From Nitrospirota bacterium (GTDB lineage Bacteria > Nitrospirota > Nitrospiria > JACQBZ01), in assembly GCA_016194285.1 (NCBI GenBank), contig JACQBZ010000015.1, positions 1-59,038 on the forward strand: a DNA stretch of 59,038 nucleotides. Direction: 5' to 3'. Position numbers and translations under genes: made by a program. Below the pieces are notes generated by a model. That model was not told where the DNA came from, did no database searches, and saw only the letters and a list, made by a program, of their open reading frames with translations. Positions 51,418 to 59,038 of this stretch are shown here, piece by piece; position 1 is the stretch's first letter, and the number at the start of each line of letters is the position of its first letter.

Positions 51418-52929
51418 ATGAATGAAAATATGGGGCATATCTTAACAGTCCTGATTTTTCTCCCGTTGGCGGGGGCGATCGTCCTGGCTTTTTTCCCGGG
51501 CAACGACGCCGGGGTCCGCCGGATCGCGTTGGGCCTGACCGCCGCCACCTTCCTGTTCTCGATTCCCCTGCTCTGGGGCTTCGATGTCTCCACCCATGAA
51601 ATGCAGTTTGTCGAGCGGGTTCCGTGGATCCCCTCTTTTCATATCGAATACGCGGTGGGCGTGGACGGGATCAGCCTCCTGTTCGTTCTGTTGACGACGC
51701 TGCTGGCGCCGATCTGCGTCCTGGCCTCCTGGATATCCGTGACCGCACGGGTGAAGGAATTCATGATCGCCCTCCTGGTGATGGAGGCCGCCATGATCGG
51801 CGTCTTCGTTTCGCTGGACTTCGTCCTGTTCTACGTGTTCTGGGAGGCGATGCTGATCCCGATGTACTTGATCATCGGGGTGTGGGGCGGTCCCAACCGG
51901 ATCTATGCCGCGATCAAGTTCTTCCTGTATACCTTGGCGGGAAGCCTCCTGCTGCTGGTGGCGATTCTCGTGCTGTACTTTGCCGGTGGGCGGACCTTCG
52001 ACATCCTCCATCTGATGGGCCAGCCCTACCCGGCCACGGTTCAATTCTGGATCTTTTGGGCTTTTTTCCTGGCGTTCGCGATCAAGGTCCCGATGTTTCC
52101 GTTTCATACCTGGCTTCCGGACGCCCACGTCGAGGCACCCACCGCCGGCAGCGTGATCCTGGCCAGCATTTTGCTGAAGATGGGAGGATACGGCTTCCTG
52201 CGGTTTTGCCTGCCGATGGTGCCCCAGGCCTCGCGGTCCTTCACCAAATTCATCCTGGTCCTCTCGGTGATCGCGATCCTGTACGGCGCGTACATGGCCC
52301 TGGCCCAGACGGATCTCAAGAAACTGATCGCGTATTCTTCGGTCTCCCATATGGGATTCGTGACGCTGGGGATCTTCGTCTTGAACGCCCAGGGCATCGA
52401 GGGCGCGCTGCTCCAGATGGTCAACCACGGGATCACGACCGGCGCCCTCTTCCTCCTGGTCGGGATGATCTATGACCGGACGCACAGCCGCCAAATCACG
52501 GACTACGGCGGGATCGCGCGGCCGATGCCCCGGTACGGCGCGATGCTGGTAATCTTCGCCCTCTCCTCGCTGGGCCTTCCGGGGATGAACAGTTTCGCGG
52601 GCGAGTTCCTGGTGCTCCTGGGGACCTTCATGACGCATGCCGGTCTGGCCGTCCTGGCCACCTTGGGCGTCATCCTGGCGGCGGTCTATCTTCTCTGGAT
52701 GGTCCAGCGCATCCTGTTCGGGCCGATCACAACGTCCGACAACGCGCGGCTGACGGATCTTGGAATGCGCGAGATGGCGATCCTCGTGCCGCTGGTCCTC
52801 CTGGTGTTCGGGATCGGATTTTATCCCGATCCGCTGTTATCTCTGATGCACGCCAGCGTGGATCATCTCCTCGCGCAGGTGAACGCGGCCGCGCCGCTTC
52901 AACTCTCGGAGGTCTGGGTCCGGCCATGA
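51418..52929 (+). CDS. nuoM: NADH-quinone oxidoreductase subunit M
   Basis: 503 residues from the ATG at 51418 (AGAGGG 10 bases upstream); the frame runs upstream through repeat DNA, giving implausible residues. An antiporter-like proton-pumping subunit with about 14 helices. Conserved parts: FVFWEAMLIPMYLIIGVWGG, the Lys motif IKVPMFPFHTWLPDAHVEAPTAGS, KKLIAYSSVSHMGFV and LSSLGLPGMNSFAGEF. It overlaps nuoN by 4 bases. Confidence 0.96.
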   Translation: MNENMGHILTVLIFLPLAGAIVLAFFPGNDAGVRRIALGLTAATFLFSIPLLWGFDVSTHEMQFVERVPWIPSFHIEYAVGVDGISLLFVLLTTLLAPICVLASWISVTARVKEFMIALLVMEAAMIGVFVSLDFVLFYVFWEAMLIPMYLIIGVWGGPNRIYAAIKFFLYTLAGSLLLLVAILVLYFAGGRTFDILHLMGQPYPATVQFWIFWAFFLAFAIKVPMFPFHTWLPDAHVEAPTAGSVILASILLKMGGYGFLRFCLPMVPQASRSFTKFILVLSVIAILYGAYMALAQTDLKKLIAYSSVSHMGFVTLGIFVLNAQGIEGALLQMVNHGITTGALFLLVGMIYDRTHSRQITDYGGIARPMPRYGAMLVIFALSSLGLPGMNSFAGEFLVLLGTFMTHAGLAVLATLGVILAAVYLLWMVQRILFGPITTSDNARLTDLGMREMAILVPLVLLVFGIGFYPDPLLSLMHASVDHLLAQVNAAAPLQLSEVWVRP

Positions 52930-54368
52930 ATTTTGCGGTCACCGATATCGGCGCGGTGCTTCCCGAGGTCATCGTGGCGGTCTACGCCTGCGCCATCCTA
53001 TTGATCGAGCCGTTTCTTCCGAAGGGGCGTCAGGAGGTCCTGGCCTACTTCGGGTTCGCGGCGCTGGGCGTGGCCTTCTACGGGACGTGGAATCTCATGC
53101 GGACCGATCTGACGGTGATGAACGGGATGTTCGTCCTGGATCCATTCGGCAATTTCTTCAAGCTGCTCCTCTACGTCGCGGCCGCGATGACGATCCTGCT
53201 CTCGATGGAGTATCTTAAACGCGAGGGGATCGATCGGGGAGAGTATTACGCCTTTGTCCTGCTCGCCACGTGCGGGATGATGATCCTGGTCTCGGCCTCG
53301 GATCTGATCATGGTCTTTCTGGGGCTGGAGCTGATGTCGATCCCCTTTTATATCCTCGCCGGCTTCAAGCGGTTCGAGGAGAAATCGCTGGAGGCGGCGG
53401 CAAAGTATTTCATCCTGGGATCGTTTTCATCCGGGATCTTGTTGTTCGGCATCTCGCTGTTGTACGGGCTGTCCGGGACAACCAACCTGCAGGCCCTGGC
53501 CCTCCATCTCCGGGGAGCGGAGCTCCAGAACCCGGCCTGGATCCTGGCGATGATTCTGCTCGTCGTGGGATTCGGGTTCAAGATCGCGGCCGTTCCGTTC
53601 CACATGTGGACGCCGGATGTCTACGAAGGGGCCCCCACGCCGGTTACGGCCTTTCTCTCGGTCGGTTCCAAGGCGGCCAGCTTCGCCGTTTTCCTCCGGG
53701 TCTTTATCGAAGCCCTGGGCGGGATTCAGTCCGACTGGCGGTTTCTGCTCATTTTCCTTTCGGTCGTCACGATCGTGCTGGGCAACGTGGTGGCGCTGGT
53801 GCAGACCAACATCAAGAGGATGCTGGCCTACTCCAGTATCGCCCATGCCGGATACGCGATGATCGGCCTGATCGTCGGGGATTCGCTCGGGATCTTCAGT
53901 CTCATGATCTACATGCTGATCTACGCCTTCATGACCCTCGGCGCCTTCGGGGTCGTGATGCTGCTCCGCCGGGAAGGCGTCGAGGGCGACGAGATCCGCG
54001 ACTTCGCGGGGCTGGCCCGAAAAGACCGGCTGACGGCCTTCGCGATGCTGATCTTCATGTTCTCGCTGGCCGGGATTCCGCCGACGGCCGGCTTCGTCGC
54101 GAAGTTTTACATTTTCATGGCGGCCGTCAACGCGCATCTGACGTGGCTCGTCGTTCTCGGAGTGGTCTTCACGGCGGTCTCGGCCTATTTCTATCTGAGG
54201 GTCGTGATGGTGATGTACATGAAGGAACCCGACGAGGCGGTTCAATTGTCGGCCCCGCCGGGGGTGGTCATGGTCCTGGCCGTGGCGGCCGCGGTGGTGC
54301 TGTTGCTGGGGATCTATCCCAGCCCGTTCTTGGATTACGCTCAGGAAGCCGTGCTCAAGTTGCGATAG
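52926..54368 (+). CDS. nuoN: NADH-quinone oxidoreductase subunit N
   Basis: 480 residues with about 14 helices. The third antiporter-like subunit, next to NuoK. Conserved: LGLELMSIPFYILAGF, IAAVPFHMWTPDVYEGAPTPVTAFLSVGSKAA, IKRMLAYSSIAHAGYAMIGL and SLAGIPPTAGFVAKFYIF. It completes nuoA-N with no duplicated nuoM or nuoL. Confidence 0.96.
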   Translation: MNFAVTDIGAVLPEVIVAVYACAILLIEPFLPKGRQEVLAYFGFAALGVAFYGTWNLMRTDLTVMNGMFVLDPFGNFFKLLLYVAAAMTILLSMEYLKREGIDRGEYYAFVLLATCGMMILVSASDLIMVFLGLELMSIPFYILAGFKRFEEKSLEAAAKYFILGSFSSGILLFGISLLYGLSGTTNLQALALHLRGAELQNPAWILAMILLVVGFGFKIAAVPFHMWTPDVYEGAPTPVTAFLSVGSKAASFAVFLRVFIEALGGIQSDWRFLLIFLSVVTIVLGNVVALVQTNIKRMLAYSSIAHAGYAMIGLIVGDSLGIFSLMIYMLIYAFMTLGAFGVVMLLRREGVEGDEIRDFAGLARKDRLTAFAMLIFMFSLAGIPPTAGFVAKFYIFMAAVNAHLTWLVVLGVVFTAVSAYFYLRVVMVMYMKEPDEAVQLSAPPGVVMVLAVAAAVVLLLGIYPSPFLDYAQEAVLKLR

Positions 54369-54384
54369 TTTGAAAGGGGTATCC

Positions 54385-55827
54385 ATGAAGGCATTGTTCT
54401 ATTCTCTCATTTTTCTGGGATTGTTCGTGGCCGCGGTGCCCTTGACGGCCCGGGCCGCCGATATCAAGTTCGGAGGCGAGTTCCGGACCCGGTATTTTTA
54501 CGATAACAATCTGACCGACGCCCATAGCAGCGACGGTAAAACCTGTCGCGGACCGGACGGCGTTCCGGGAACGACCGACGACACCTGCAAGGATCAGGAA
54601 TCCTTCGCCGACGCACGATTCCGGTTGAAGATCGTGGCGACGGAGGATATCATGACGGGCGTGGTCCTGGTCGATTTCTTCAACGGCAATAACGGCCAGG
54701 ACGTGGCCACGCTCAATGCCCCGTCAACGGGCACCGGGACCGGCAATCGGATCTTGGGGAGCGACGGGTTCGGCCAGAGCCTGGACTCCGTGCGCCTGAA
54801 GGAAGGCTACCTCCGGATCAGTTGGCCGGCGGCCCACCTGGTGATTGGCCGCCAGGCCGTCACGCTGGGCCATTCGTTGATCCTGGACGACACCGCGGAC
54901 GCCGTCACGCTGGCGATCCCGATCGGATGGGCCAGCCTGACCTTCATGGATCTTTTTCTGTACAACACGGCCAGCGGGTCGTCGAACACCTCGGCCTATC
55001 TGGCCGATCTGAACATCGACCCCACGGCCGGTTTCAAATCGAGTCTTTTTATGTTGCTTCTGAAGGACCGCGGCCCGAACCTTTCCTTCAACCAGAGCGC
55101 CTTTTTCATTCCGTGCGCGAACGTGCCCCTGTTGTCTCCAGCCACCTGCCCGATTTCCGACTTCGGGGATGATCAGGCGACGGTGGCAACAGTGGGCTGG
55201 TCGATGGATCAGCAGGCAGCGTCCTTTCGATGGGCCACCGAACTGGATTACCTCACCGGCTCGATACACACCAGCAATAACCCCACCGTTGTTCCCGCCC
55301 TGAATCCGTCCGAGCGCAAGATTTCTCTGGGAGGGATGAATGCACTCGGCCAGGTCGGGTGGACGGGCATCCGGTTCGACACCCTTTTCACCGGCCTGTA
55401 CGCGACCGGGCAGAAGGCCGGCAACCTTCCGCCGACCGGGGATAAATTGAACATCAACGCCATCTCGCCCAATTTCGTACTGGGCGACATCCTGGTGAAC
55501 AACGATAACGTGAGCGATCGGGACGGCGGGAACATCGGGGGGCTCACCGCGACCAAACTGGCGTTCGGCTGGAGACCCGACCCCGTATTCCGCGCCGAGC
55601 TGGCCGCGATCTGGGCCCGGTTGACGCAGGAACCGGCGAGCAACGCGCCGCGCAATCTCGGTGTGGAGTGGGATCTCAACGCCTCCTGGCAATTGGAACC
55701 GCGCCTGCTCTTGACCGGCGGTTTCGGAATCCTGTTTCCCGGCCAGGGCTGGAGGACGCTGTACAGCGATCCGCAGGCCAACGACAATATGATCAAAGTC
55801 TCGACCAAACTGAGCTATACCTTCTGA
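54385..55827 (+). CDS. Outer-membrane beta-barrel (porin-like) protein
   Basis: 480 residues from the ATG at 54385 (GAAAGGGG upstream); a TTG at 54370 is possible but lacks a signal-peptide-like start. The Sec signal (KALFYSLIFLGLFVAAVPLTARA) cuts before ADIKFGGEFRTRYF. The mature protein alternates hydrophobic and polar residues throughout and ends in LSYTF with a terminal aromatic, the signature of Bam-inserted barrels. It resembles alginate-export-type (AlgE/DUF1302-like) porins in size and layout, but this is weak resemblance. It follows nuoN after 16 bases, so may be co-transcribed with the nuo genes. The substrate is unknown. Confidence 0.75.
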   Translation: MKALFYSLIFLGLFVAAVPLTARAADIKFGGEFRTRYFYDNNLTDAHSSDGKTCRGPDGVPGTTDDTCKDQESFADARFRLKIVATEDIMTGVVLVDFFNGNNGQDVATLNAPSTGTGTGNRILGSDGFGQSLDSVRLKEGYLRISWPAAHLVIGRQAVTLGHSLILDDTADAVTLAIPIGWASLTFMDLFLYNTASGSSNTSAYLADLNIDPTAGFKSSLFMLLLKDRGPNLSFNQSAFFIPCANVPLLSPATCPISDFGDDQATVATVGWSMDQQAASFRWATELDYLTGSIHTSNNPTVVPALNPSERKISLGGMNALGQVGWTGIRFDTLFTGLYATGQKAGNLPPTGDKLNINAISPNFVLGDILVNNDNVSDRDGGNIGGLTATKLAFGWRPDPVFRAELAAIWARLTQEPASNAPRNLGVEWDLNASWQLEPRLLLTGGFGILFPGQGWRTLYSDPQANDNMIKVSTKLSYTF

Positions 55828-55890
55828 AGCCGGAGGACGATCAAACGCGAGGTCCTTTTATTAACATAAACAGAAAAGGAGGAAAGGCAT

Positions 55891-56424
55891 ATGAAATTCA
55901 TTAAGATCTTCATCATCACCGTTGGAATGAGTCTGTTGACCGTCGGGGCCGCGATGGCCGAGAACAGTCTCCAGTCGGGCGCGAAGGCCCTTTCGTTCGG
56001 GATTGCCGACAGCGACATCTTGATTTCCGGGAGGTTGCTTCTGCAACATGACCTGGCGGTTCTCGCGGGAGTGGGTTTCGACCATTCCAGCAATAACGAC
56101 AGCACGTCGGATTACGGCCTGACGGCCGGGATTCGCAAGTACATCAAGACGTCCGACCTGGCCCCGTTCGTCGGGGGAGTCATCTCCTATCACCGGAATG
56201 ATATCATCGTTCCAACGACCGGAGGGACGAATGTCGAGTCGGAGAAAACGTTCGCCCTCAACGGCGTTGCGGGCCTTGAGTATTTCTTCACCAAATAGGC
56301 CAGCGTCGAGGCCCAGGTCGGGGTGGGTCTGTCCACTGTCCACAATGTCGACGGGACCGGGGACGACCAAACGAGGATCGGGACGTTCAGCTCCGGCGTG
56401 ACGGTGAATTTCTACCTGCCGTAG
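55891..56424 (+). pseudogene. Small outer-membrane beta-barrel gene interrupted by an in-frame TAG
   Basis: From the ATG at 55891 (AAAGGAGG upstream) the frame runs to a TAG at 56296-56298 after GLEYFFTK, 135 residues. Reading on in the same frame to TAG 56422-56424 gives 41 further residues beginning ASVEAQVGVGLSTVHNVDG and closing with VTVNFYLP, plainly the last two strands of the same OmpA/OmpW-type eight-stranded barrel. The signal peptide (MKFIKIFIITVGMSLLTVGAAMA) is intact. The TAG is therefore a nonsense mutation, a read-through codon or a sequencing error. The amino-terminal product alone would lack strands needed to close the barrel. Confidence 0.75.
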
Positions 56425-56453
56425 CCGATCCAAATTCCATACCGGGACGGTGT

Positions 56454-56483
56454 CGTAGGGGTTTGATGAATCAAACCCCTACG
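56454..56483 (+). repeat. GTAGGGGC-type palindrome, copy E
   Basis: A 14-bp inverted repeat with GTAGGGGTTTGAT (56455-56467) and its complement (56470-56482), plus a flanking C-G pair, around a GA apex. The core sequence differs from copies A-D, but the GTAGGGG and CCCCTAC ends are shared with copy B. Confidence 0.8.
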
Positions 56484-56574
56484 GCGTTCCGGACGGCAAC
56501 TGCACCGCGACGACATCGAAACCCTGGAGCGGATCAAGCTTCTTCGACCGGGAGGATCGGAACATGCCCGATGA
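56470..56574 (+). pseudogene. C-terminal remnant of an unidentified gene
   Basis: An open frame without a start, beginning within palindrome E, encodes a tail reading GRQLHRDDIETLERIKLLR then PGGSEHAR before a TGA at 56572-56574. The stop overlaps the start of the next small gene, as in coupled gene pairs. It resembles the acidic tail of nucleotidyltransferase-type proteins, but the family cannot be named from so little. The palindrome marks the point where the upstream part has been lost. Confidence 0.35.
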
Positions 56575-56755
56575 AGCACGACCGTTTTCCAACGGCTACC
56601 GGTATCATCTCACCGATGAGGCCATTCTGAAATATATGCAGTGGTCCATCGCGACCCGTCTGACGTGGCTGGAAGAGGCAAATCGGTTTCTCGCTGCGGC
56701 CCTGTCCCCGCAGGCCCGGAAGGTTCGGGAAGCGTTTCGCCGGGGGACGCTTTAG
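56564..56755 (+). CDS. Small conserved-looking hypothetical protein
   Basis: 63 residues with GGAGG eight bases upstream. Its middle reads TDEAILKYMQWSIATRLTWLEEANRFLAAALSP: a helical segment with the R-L-x-W-L-E-E-A-N-R-F pattern that I have seen in small proteins paired with nucleotidyltransferase genes, from memory only. The coding overlap with the remnant before it supports an original two-gene unit. No further function can be given. Confidence 0.5.
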   Translation: MPDEARPFSNGYRYHLTDEAILKYMQWSIATRLTWLEEANRFLAAALSPQARKVREAFRRGTL

Positions 56756-56783
56756 AAGCATCGTCCTGCCGCTTGCCTCGCAG

Positions 56784-56812
56784 TTGACCCGTCCCACCTA
56801 ACACGGTATAAT
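56784..56812 (+). promoter_or_regulatory. Strong sigma-70-type promoter without a clear downstream gene
   Basis: TTGACC (56784-56789), a 17-base spacer and a consensus TATAAT (56807-56812). Downstream are a possible 45-codon frame at 56898 and the HEPN-like gene at 57069. Confidence 0.65.
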
Positions 56813-56897
56813 CCTCCACATTCCTCCGGCGCAGGCCGTTCCTCCCGACTCTAATTCTTACACGCGGCTCATCCGCTGGAGAGAGAAGAGGAAAGAC

Positions 56898-57035
56898 GTG
56901 ATCCGTCCTGAATTCTACATCTCCCGTGAAGCGTTAAAAATATCTGTCCCCATTTTTATTTTTATGATGGAAACAGCCGGTGAGATGACACGTCGTCAAA
57001 CCCTCGTCGGAGCCGACCGCTTTTGCTGGCATTAA
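56898..57035 (+). CDS. Possible 45-residue small protein
   Basis: GTG at 56898, preceded by GAGAAGAGGAAAGAC, to TAA at 57033-57035. The product (IRPEFYISREALKISVPIFIF, then a basic tail) has one hydrophobic stretch. It sits about 80 bases after a strong promoter. I see no other content in this 313-base gap (56756-57068). It could be a gene fragment or chance frame. Confidence 0.25.
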   Translation: MIRPEFYISREALKISVPIFIFMMETAGEMTRRQTLVGADRFCWH

Positions 57036-57068
57036 TTGCTGTAAATTGGATTTCGCGCAGTATAGTTA

Positions 57069-57764
57069 ATGACGTTAGTCGATAGAGGAGCCACGAGGAG
57101 TCCTGTGTCAACCACCCAAATTCCTCACGCACTACTCAGGGACGCGTACGTCCGATGTGAACGTGCGTTGGAACTCATCAACGAGCTCCAGCGGCTCCTT
57201 AGCGAATACGAGACACAGGAAAAAAGCGTTGTATTCGCCAAGCTGGACCGTGATTCAAAGATCGCCACCCTGGGTTCTACGCGACCTGCTATACCGCCGC
57301 CGACAACAGCGTGTGTGCTCATCGGTGAGGTCGTGTACAACCTGAGAGCTGCTCTGGATTATCTAGTGTTCCTGCTTGCTGCTATAGATTCAGGCCAACT
57401 CCAAGAACAAACTCAGTTTCCCATTATTGATGACGAGAAAGATTTTTCTGCCCAGATTAAAAGCCGTCTCAAGGGCGTATCCTCACAGCACGTGGCTGCT
57501 ATCCGTTCATTGCAGCCATTCGCTGGTTGTGCCTGGACAGGTGAGCTCCGTGATCTCTCTAACCCTGACAAACACCGTCATTTGATCGCTGTGGCGCACA
57601 GAGCAGAGCATGTCTTCAGAATCAAACGGACAAAAGACGATTTTGAAACGCAGTTCGAGCCTAATGTTACAACTACCTTCGAAGACAAGAGGCCAGTTGT
57701 TGAAACCTTGCGCCGCCTGCATTCCGGCGTAGTTAAAACGCTCGACGACTTTGCATCAGCGTAG
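57069..57764 (+). CDS. HEPN-like hypothetical protein
   Basis: 231 residues. Helical N-terminus (ALELINELQRLLSEYETQEK), then GEVVYNLRAALDYLVFLLAAID, FPIIDDEKDFSAQI and LRDLSNPDKHRHLIAVAHR. The NLRxALDxLV and NxDKHRxL segments are characteristic of a widespread group of uncharacterised HEPN-like proteins often found in accessory regions. G+C content and codon use look lower than in neighbours, supporting transfer. Start is uncertain: ATG at 57069 has no good ribosome-binding site, and GTG at 57102 is possible. Not a recognised toxin. Confidence 0.6.
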   Translation: MTLVDRGATRSPVSTTQIPHALLRDAYVRCERALELINELQRLLSEYETQEKSVVFAKLDRDSKIATLGSTRPAIPPPTTACVLIGEVVYNLRAALDYLVFLLAAIDSGQLQEQTQFPIIDDEKDFSAQIKSRLKGVSSQHVAAIRSLQPFAGCAWTGELRDLSNPDKHRHLIAVAHRAEHVFRIKRTKDDFETQFEPNVTTTFEDKRPVVETLRRLHSGVVKTLDDFASA

Positions 57765-57830
57765 TCTTAAAAGACTTCGCGCGGCGACGGAGGATGGAAG
57801 ACGGGGTGATTTAAAAATCGGAGGTGCAGT

Positions 57831-58433
57831 ATGAAAATCGTTGTGATCGGCGCGACGGGGACGATCGGAACGGCGGTGGCCGGTGCTCTGGCGAAGCGCC
57901 ACGACGTGGTTCGTGTGGGAAACCGGAAGGGGGACCATCGGGTGGATCTGGCCTCTCCCGATTCCATCAAGAAGCTGTTCCGCGCCGTGGCCCCTTTCGA
58001 CGCGGTGGTTTGCGCCGCGGGGCTTGCGAAATTCGGTCCACTGATTAAATTGACGGACGAGGACTTCCAGCTCGGCTTTTCCAACAAGCTGATGGGCCAG
58101 ATCAATGTGGTGCGGATGGGGCTTTCCCAAATTGCGGATCGGGGATCGTTCACGTTGACCAGCGGCATTCTGAGCCTTGAACCCATGCCGGGGAGCGCGG
58201 CGATCAGTCCCGTGAATGCCGGGATCGAAGGGTTCGTCCGTGCGGCTTCGCTGGAGATGCCCCGAGACGTACGCATCAATGCGGTCAGCCCGCCGTGGGT
58301 TAAAGAAACGCTTGTGGCTCTGGGCATGGACCCTTCGCCCGGGATGCCGGCGGAAGCGGTGGCCAAGGCGTATGTGGAAAGCGTGGAGGGCGCGAAGAAC
58401 GGCGTCGTGATTGACGCCCGCGCCTTTGCGTGA
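57831..58433 (+). CDS. Short-chain dehydrogenase/reductase with atypical active site
   Basis: 200 residues, with GGAGGT upstream. The Rossmann motif VIGATGTIGTAVAGAL (6-21) and CAAGLAKFGPL are clear. The catalytic Ser is in LTSGILS, but where a Tyr-x3-Lys is expected the sequence is AAISPVNAGIEGFVRAA. This matches a short SDR subgroup that retains VSPPWVKET but lacks the tyrosine. Oxidoreductase activity is therefore doubtful; the cofactor site is intact. It stands alone with its own ribosome-binding site. Confidence 0.8.
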   Translation: MKIVVIGATGTIGTAVAGALAKRHDVVRVGNRKGDHRVDLASPDSIKKLFRAVAPFDAVVCAAGLAKFGPLIKLTDEDFQLGFSNKLMGQINVVRMGLSQIADRGSFTLTSGILSLEPMPGSAAISPVNAGIEGFVRAASLEMPRDVRINAVSPPWVKETLVALGMDPSPGMPAEAVAKAYVESVEGAKNGVVIDARAFA

Positions 58434-58503
58434 AGAGATGGGGGATGGAAGCTTGGTGTGGCGGCGGCACTGCAGTGTATGACCCAAACCAAGGAGAATC
58501 TTA

Positions 58504-58818
58504 ATGGATGAAACCGAGCGCCCTGAACGCCGTAAAGACAAGAGAGGTACGTTCATTAAAGAGGTCGAGGTGATTGGGTTAGGAATACACCGGTGTTCAG
58601 ACATCGGTACCGGCGGGCTGTATTTGGAAACGGTGCAACTTTTTCCTGTGGGGACTCAGCTCGCCCTTCGGTTTAAACTTTATGATGGTGATGCGCAGCC
58701 GATTGAGGTCCGGACTCGTGTGATCTACGTCCATGAGGGTGTCGGAATCGGCTTGGGTTTTATCGATCTCAATTCCGATGACCGTGCGAGGATTGTGAAA
58801 TTTATAGAACAGGGATGA
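58504..58818 (+). CDS. PilZ-domain protein
   Basis: 104 residues, with AAGGAG upstream. A single PilZ domain: RRKDKR (RxxxR) near residue 9-14 and DIGTGGLYLE (a (D/N)xSxxG variant with Thr for Ser) near 33-42, then the barrel ending in GVGIGLGFIDLNSDDRARIVKFI. A candidate c-di-GMP receptor, distinct from the one at 33609. No partner gene is adjacent. Confidence 0.8.
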   Translation: MDETERPERRKDKRGTFIKEVEVIGLGIHRCSDIGTGGLYLETVQLFPVGTQLALRFKLYDGDAQPIEVRTRVIYVHEGVGIGLGFIDLNSDDRARIVKFIEQG

Positions 58819-58884
58819 GAAACTTAAGGATGGATAATGGAACAGCGGTGTTGTCGAGCCGTCAAAGTATGCGCCCGGCGAGGG

Positions 58885-59038
58885 TCATTTCCCCTCGCGC
58901 GCCAGATCTTTCAGGATCGACCCGGTCTCCTTGAGTTCTTTTCCGAATCCGGCCCAATCGCCCTGCCGCAGCAGCTCCTGCGCCCGCTCGAAATGGCTGA
59001 GCGCGGAGCGGATCTTGTCCTTCGCGGTGCCGGCGGAC
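58885..59038 (-). CDS. UPF0182-like protein, C-terminal end (partial)
   Basis: On the minus strand the frame ending in TGA at 58887-58885 stays open to the window edge, giving 51 residues. It reads AKDKIRSALSHFERAQELLR then QGDWAGFGKELKETGSILK, an amphipathic helix pair like the tail of large UPF0182 membrane proteins (ALxxFxxAQxAxxxGDWxxYG). It is convergent with the PilZ gene; the rest lies beyond the window. Confidence 0.6.
   Translation of the reverse strand, partial: SAGTAKDKIRSALSHFERAQELLRQGDWAGFGKELKETGSILKDLAREGK

Noticed and set aside
1-59038. CRISPR arrays, tRNA or rRNA genes, prophage genes, IS transposases
   Set aside because: No regularly spaced direct repeats, no clover-leaf-forming segments in the intergenic regions read, and no transposase, integrase or phage structural motifs in any frame.

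Overview
The window is about 59 kb of a GC-rich, densely packed Gram-negative chromosome. The Gram-negative reading rests on a type IV pilus secretin, outer-membrane barrel proteins and lipoprotein or Sec signals. Gene content and order (non-mevalonate isoprenoid genes, a pilB-C-S-R-pilin-pilMNOPQ block, a complete 14-gene nuo operon with separate nuoC and nuoD) would suit a free-living respiratory bacterium of the Nitrospirota or deltaproteobacterial sort. That placement is inference; no rRNA or marker search was possible.

Layout. 1-6110: end of xseA, xseB, ispA, dxs, tlyA and two sugar-nucleotide epimerases, nearly all overlapping or a few bases apart. 6254-22275: a type IV pilus locus with the assembly ATPase and platform (pilB, pilC), a PilS/PilR-like two-component pair, five pilin or pseudopilin genes, a PilX-like protein, a secreted repeat protein, a small membrane protein, a MerR-like regulator, then pilM, N, O, P and Q. 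A near-perfect sigma-54 promoter lies between pilR and the first pilin gene, which fits control by the adjacent NtrC-type regulator. pilT and pilD are not in the window. 22279-30626: cutA, an endonuclease III-like gene, an M23 peptidase, a cold-shock gene with a clear terminator, secA, a nitrilase-like gene with a changed catalytic residue, a GAF-GGDEF protein, and rmuC on the minus strand. 30897-36408: a two-domain kinase, a MidA/NDUFAF7-type methyltransferase, a PilZ protein and a copper-type P-ATPase.

36552-39368 is accessory DNA: a nucleotidyltransferase with a truncated HEPN partner, then an AT-richer islet on the minus strand. The islet holds a small charged protein, a Clp-fold serine protease split by a frameshift, and a lipoprotein that seems to start at ATT. 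It is bracketed by a 12-bp direct repeat. 39381-54368 is nuoA-N under a strong sigma-70-type promoter, followed by two outer-membrane barrel genes, the second broken by an in-frame TAG. 56450-58884 is a loosely packed accessory tail (gene remnant, HEPN-like protein, atypical SDR, PilZ protein), and the window ends in the 3' end of a UPF0182-like gene on the minus strand.

The most unusual structure is at the DNA level. At least four kinds of short repeat sit in the window: five GTAGGGGC-type palindromes whose cores differ while base pairing is kept; a roughly 65-75 bp multi-hairpin repeat in two opposite copies; a GAGACG...GTGAGG repeat beginning exactly at two stop codons; and a 23-bp GC-rich segment inside nuoG and nuoL in different reading frames. 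They cluster at or just after stop codons inside operons.
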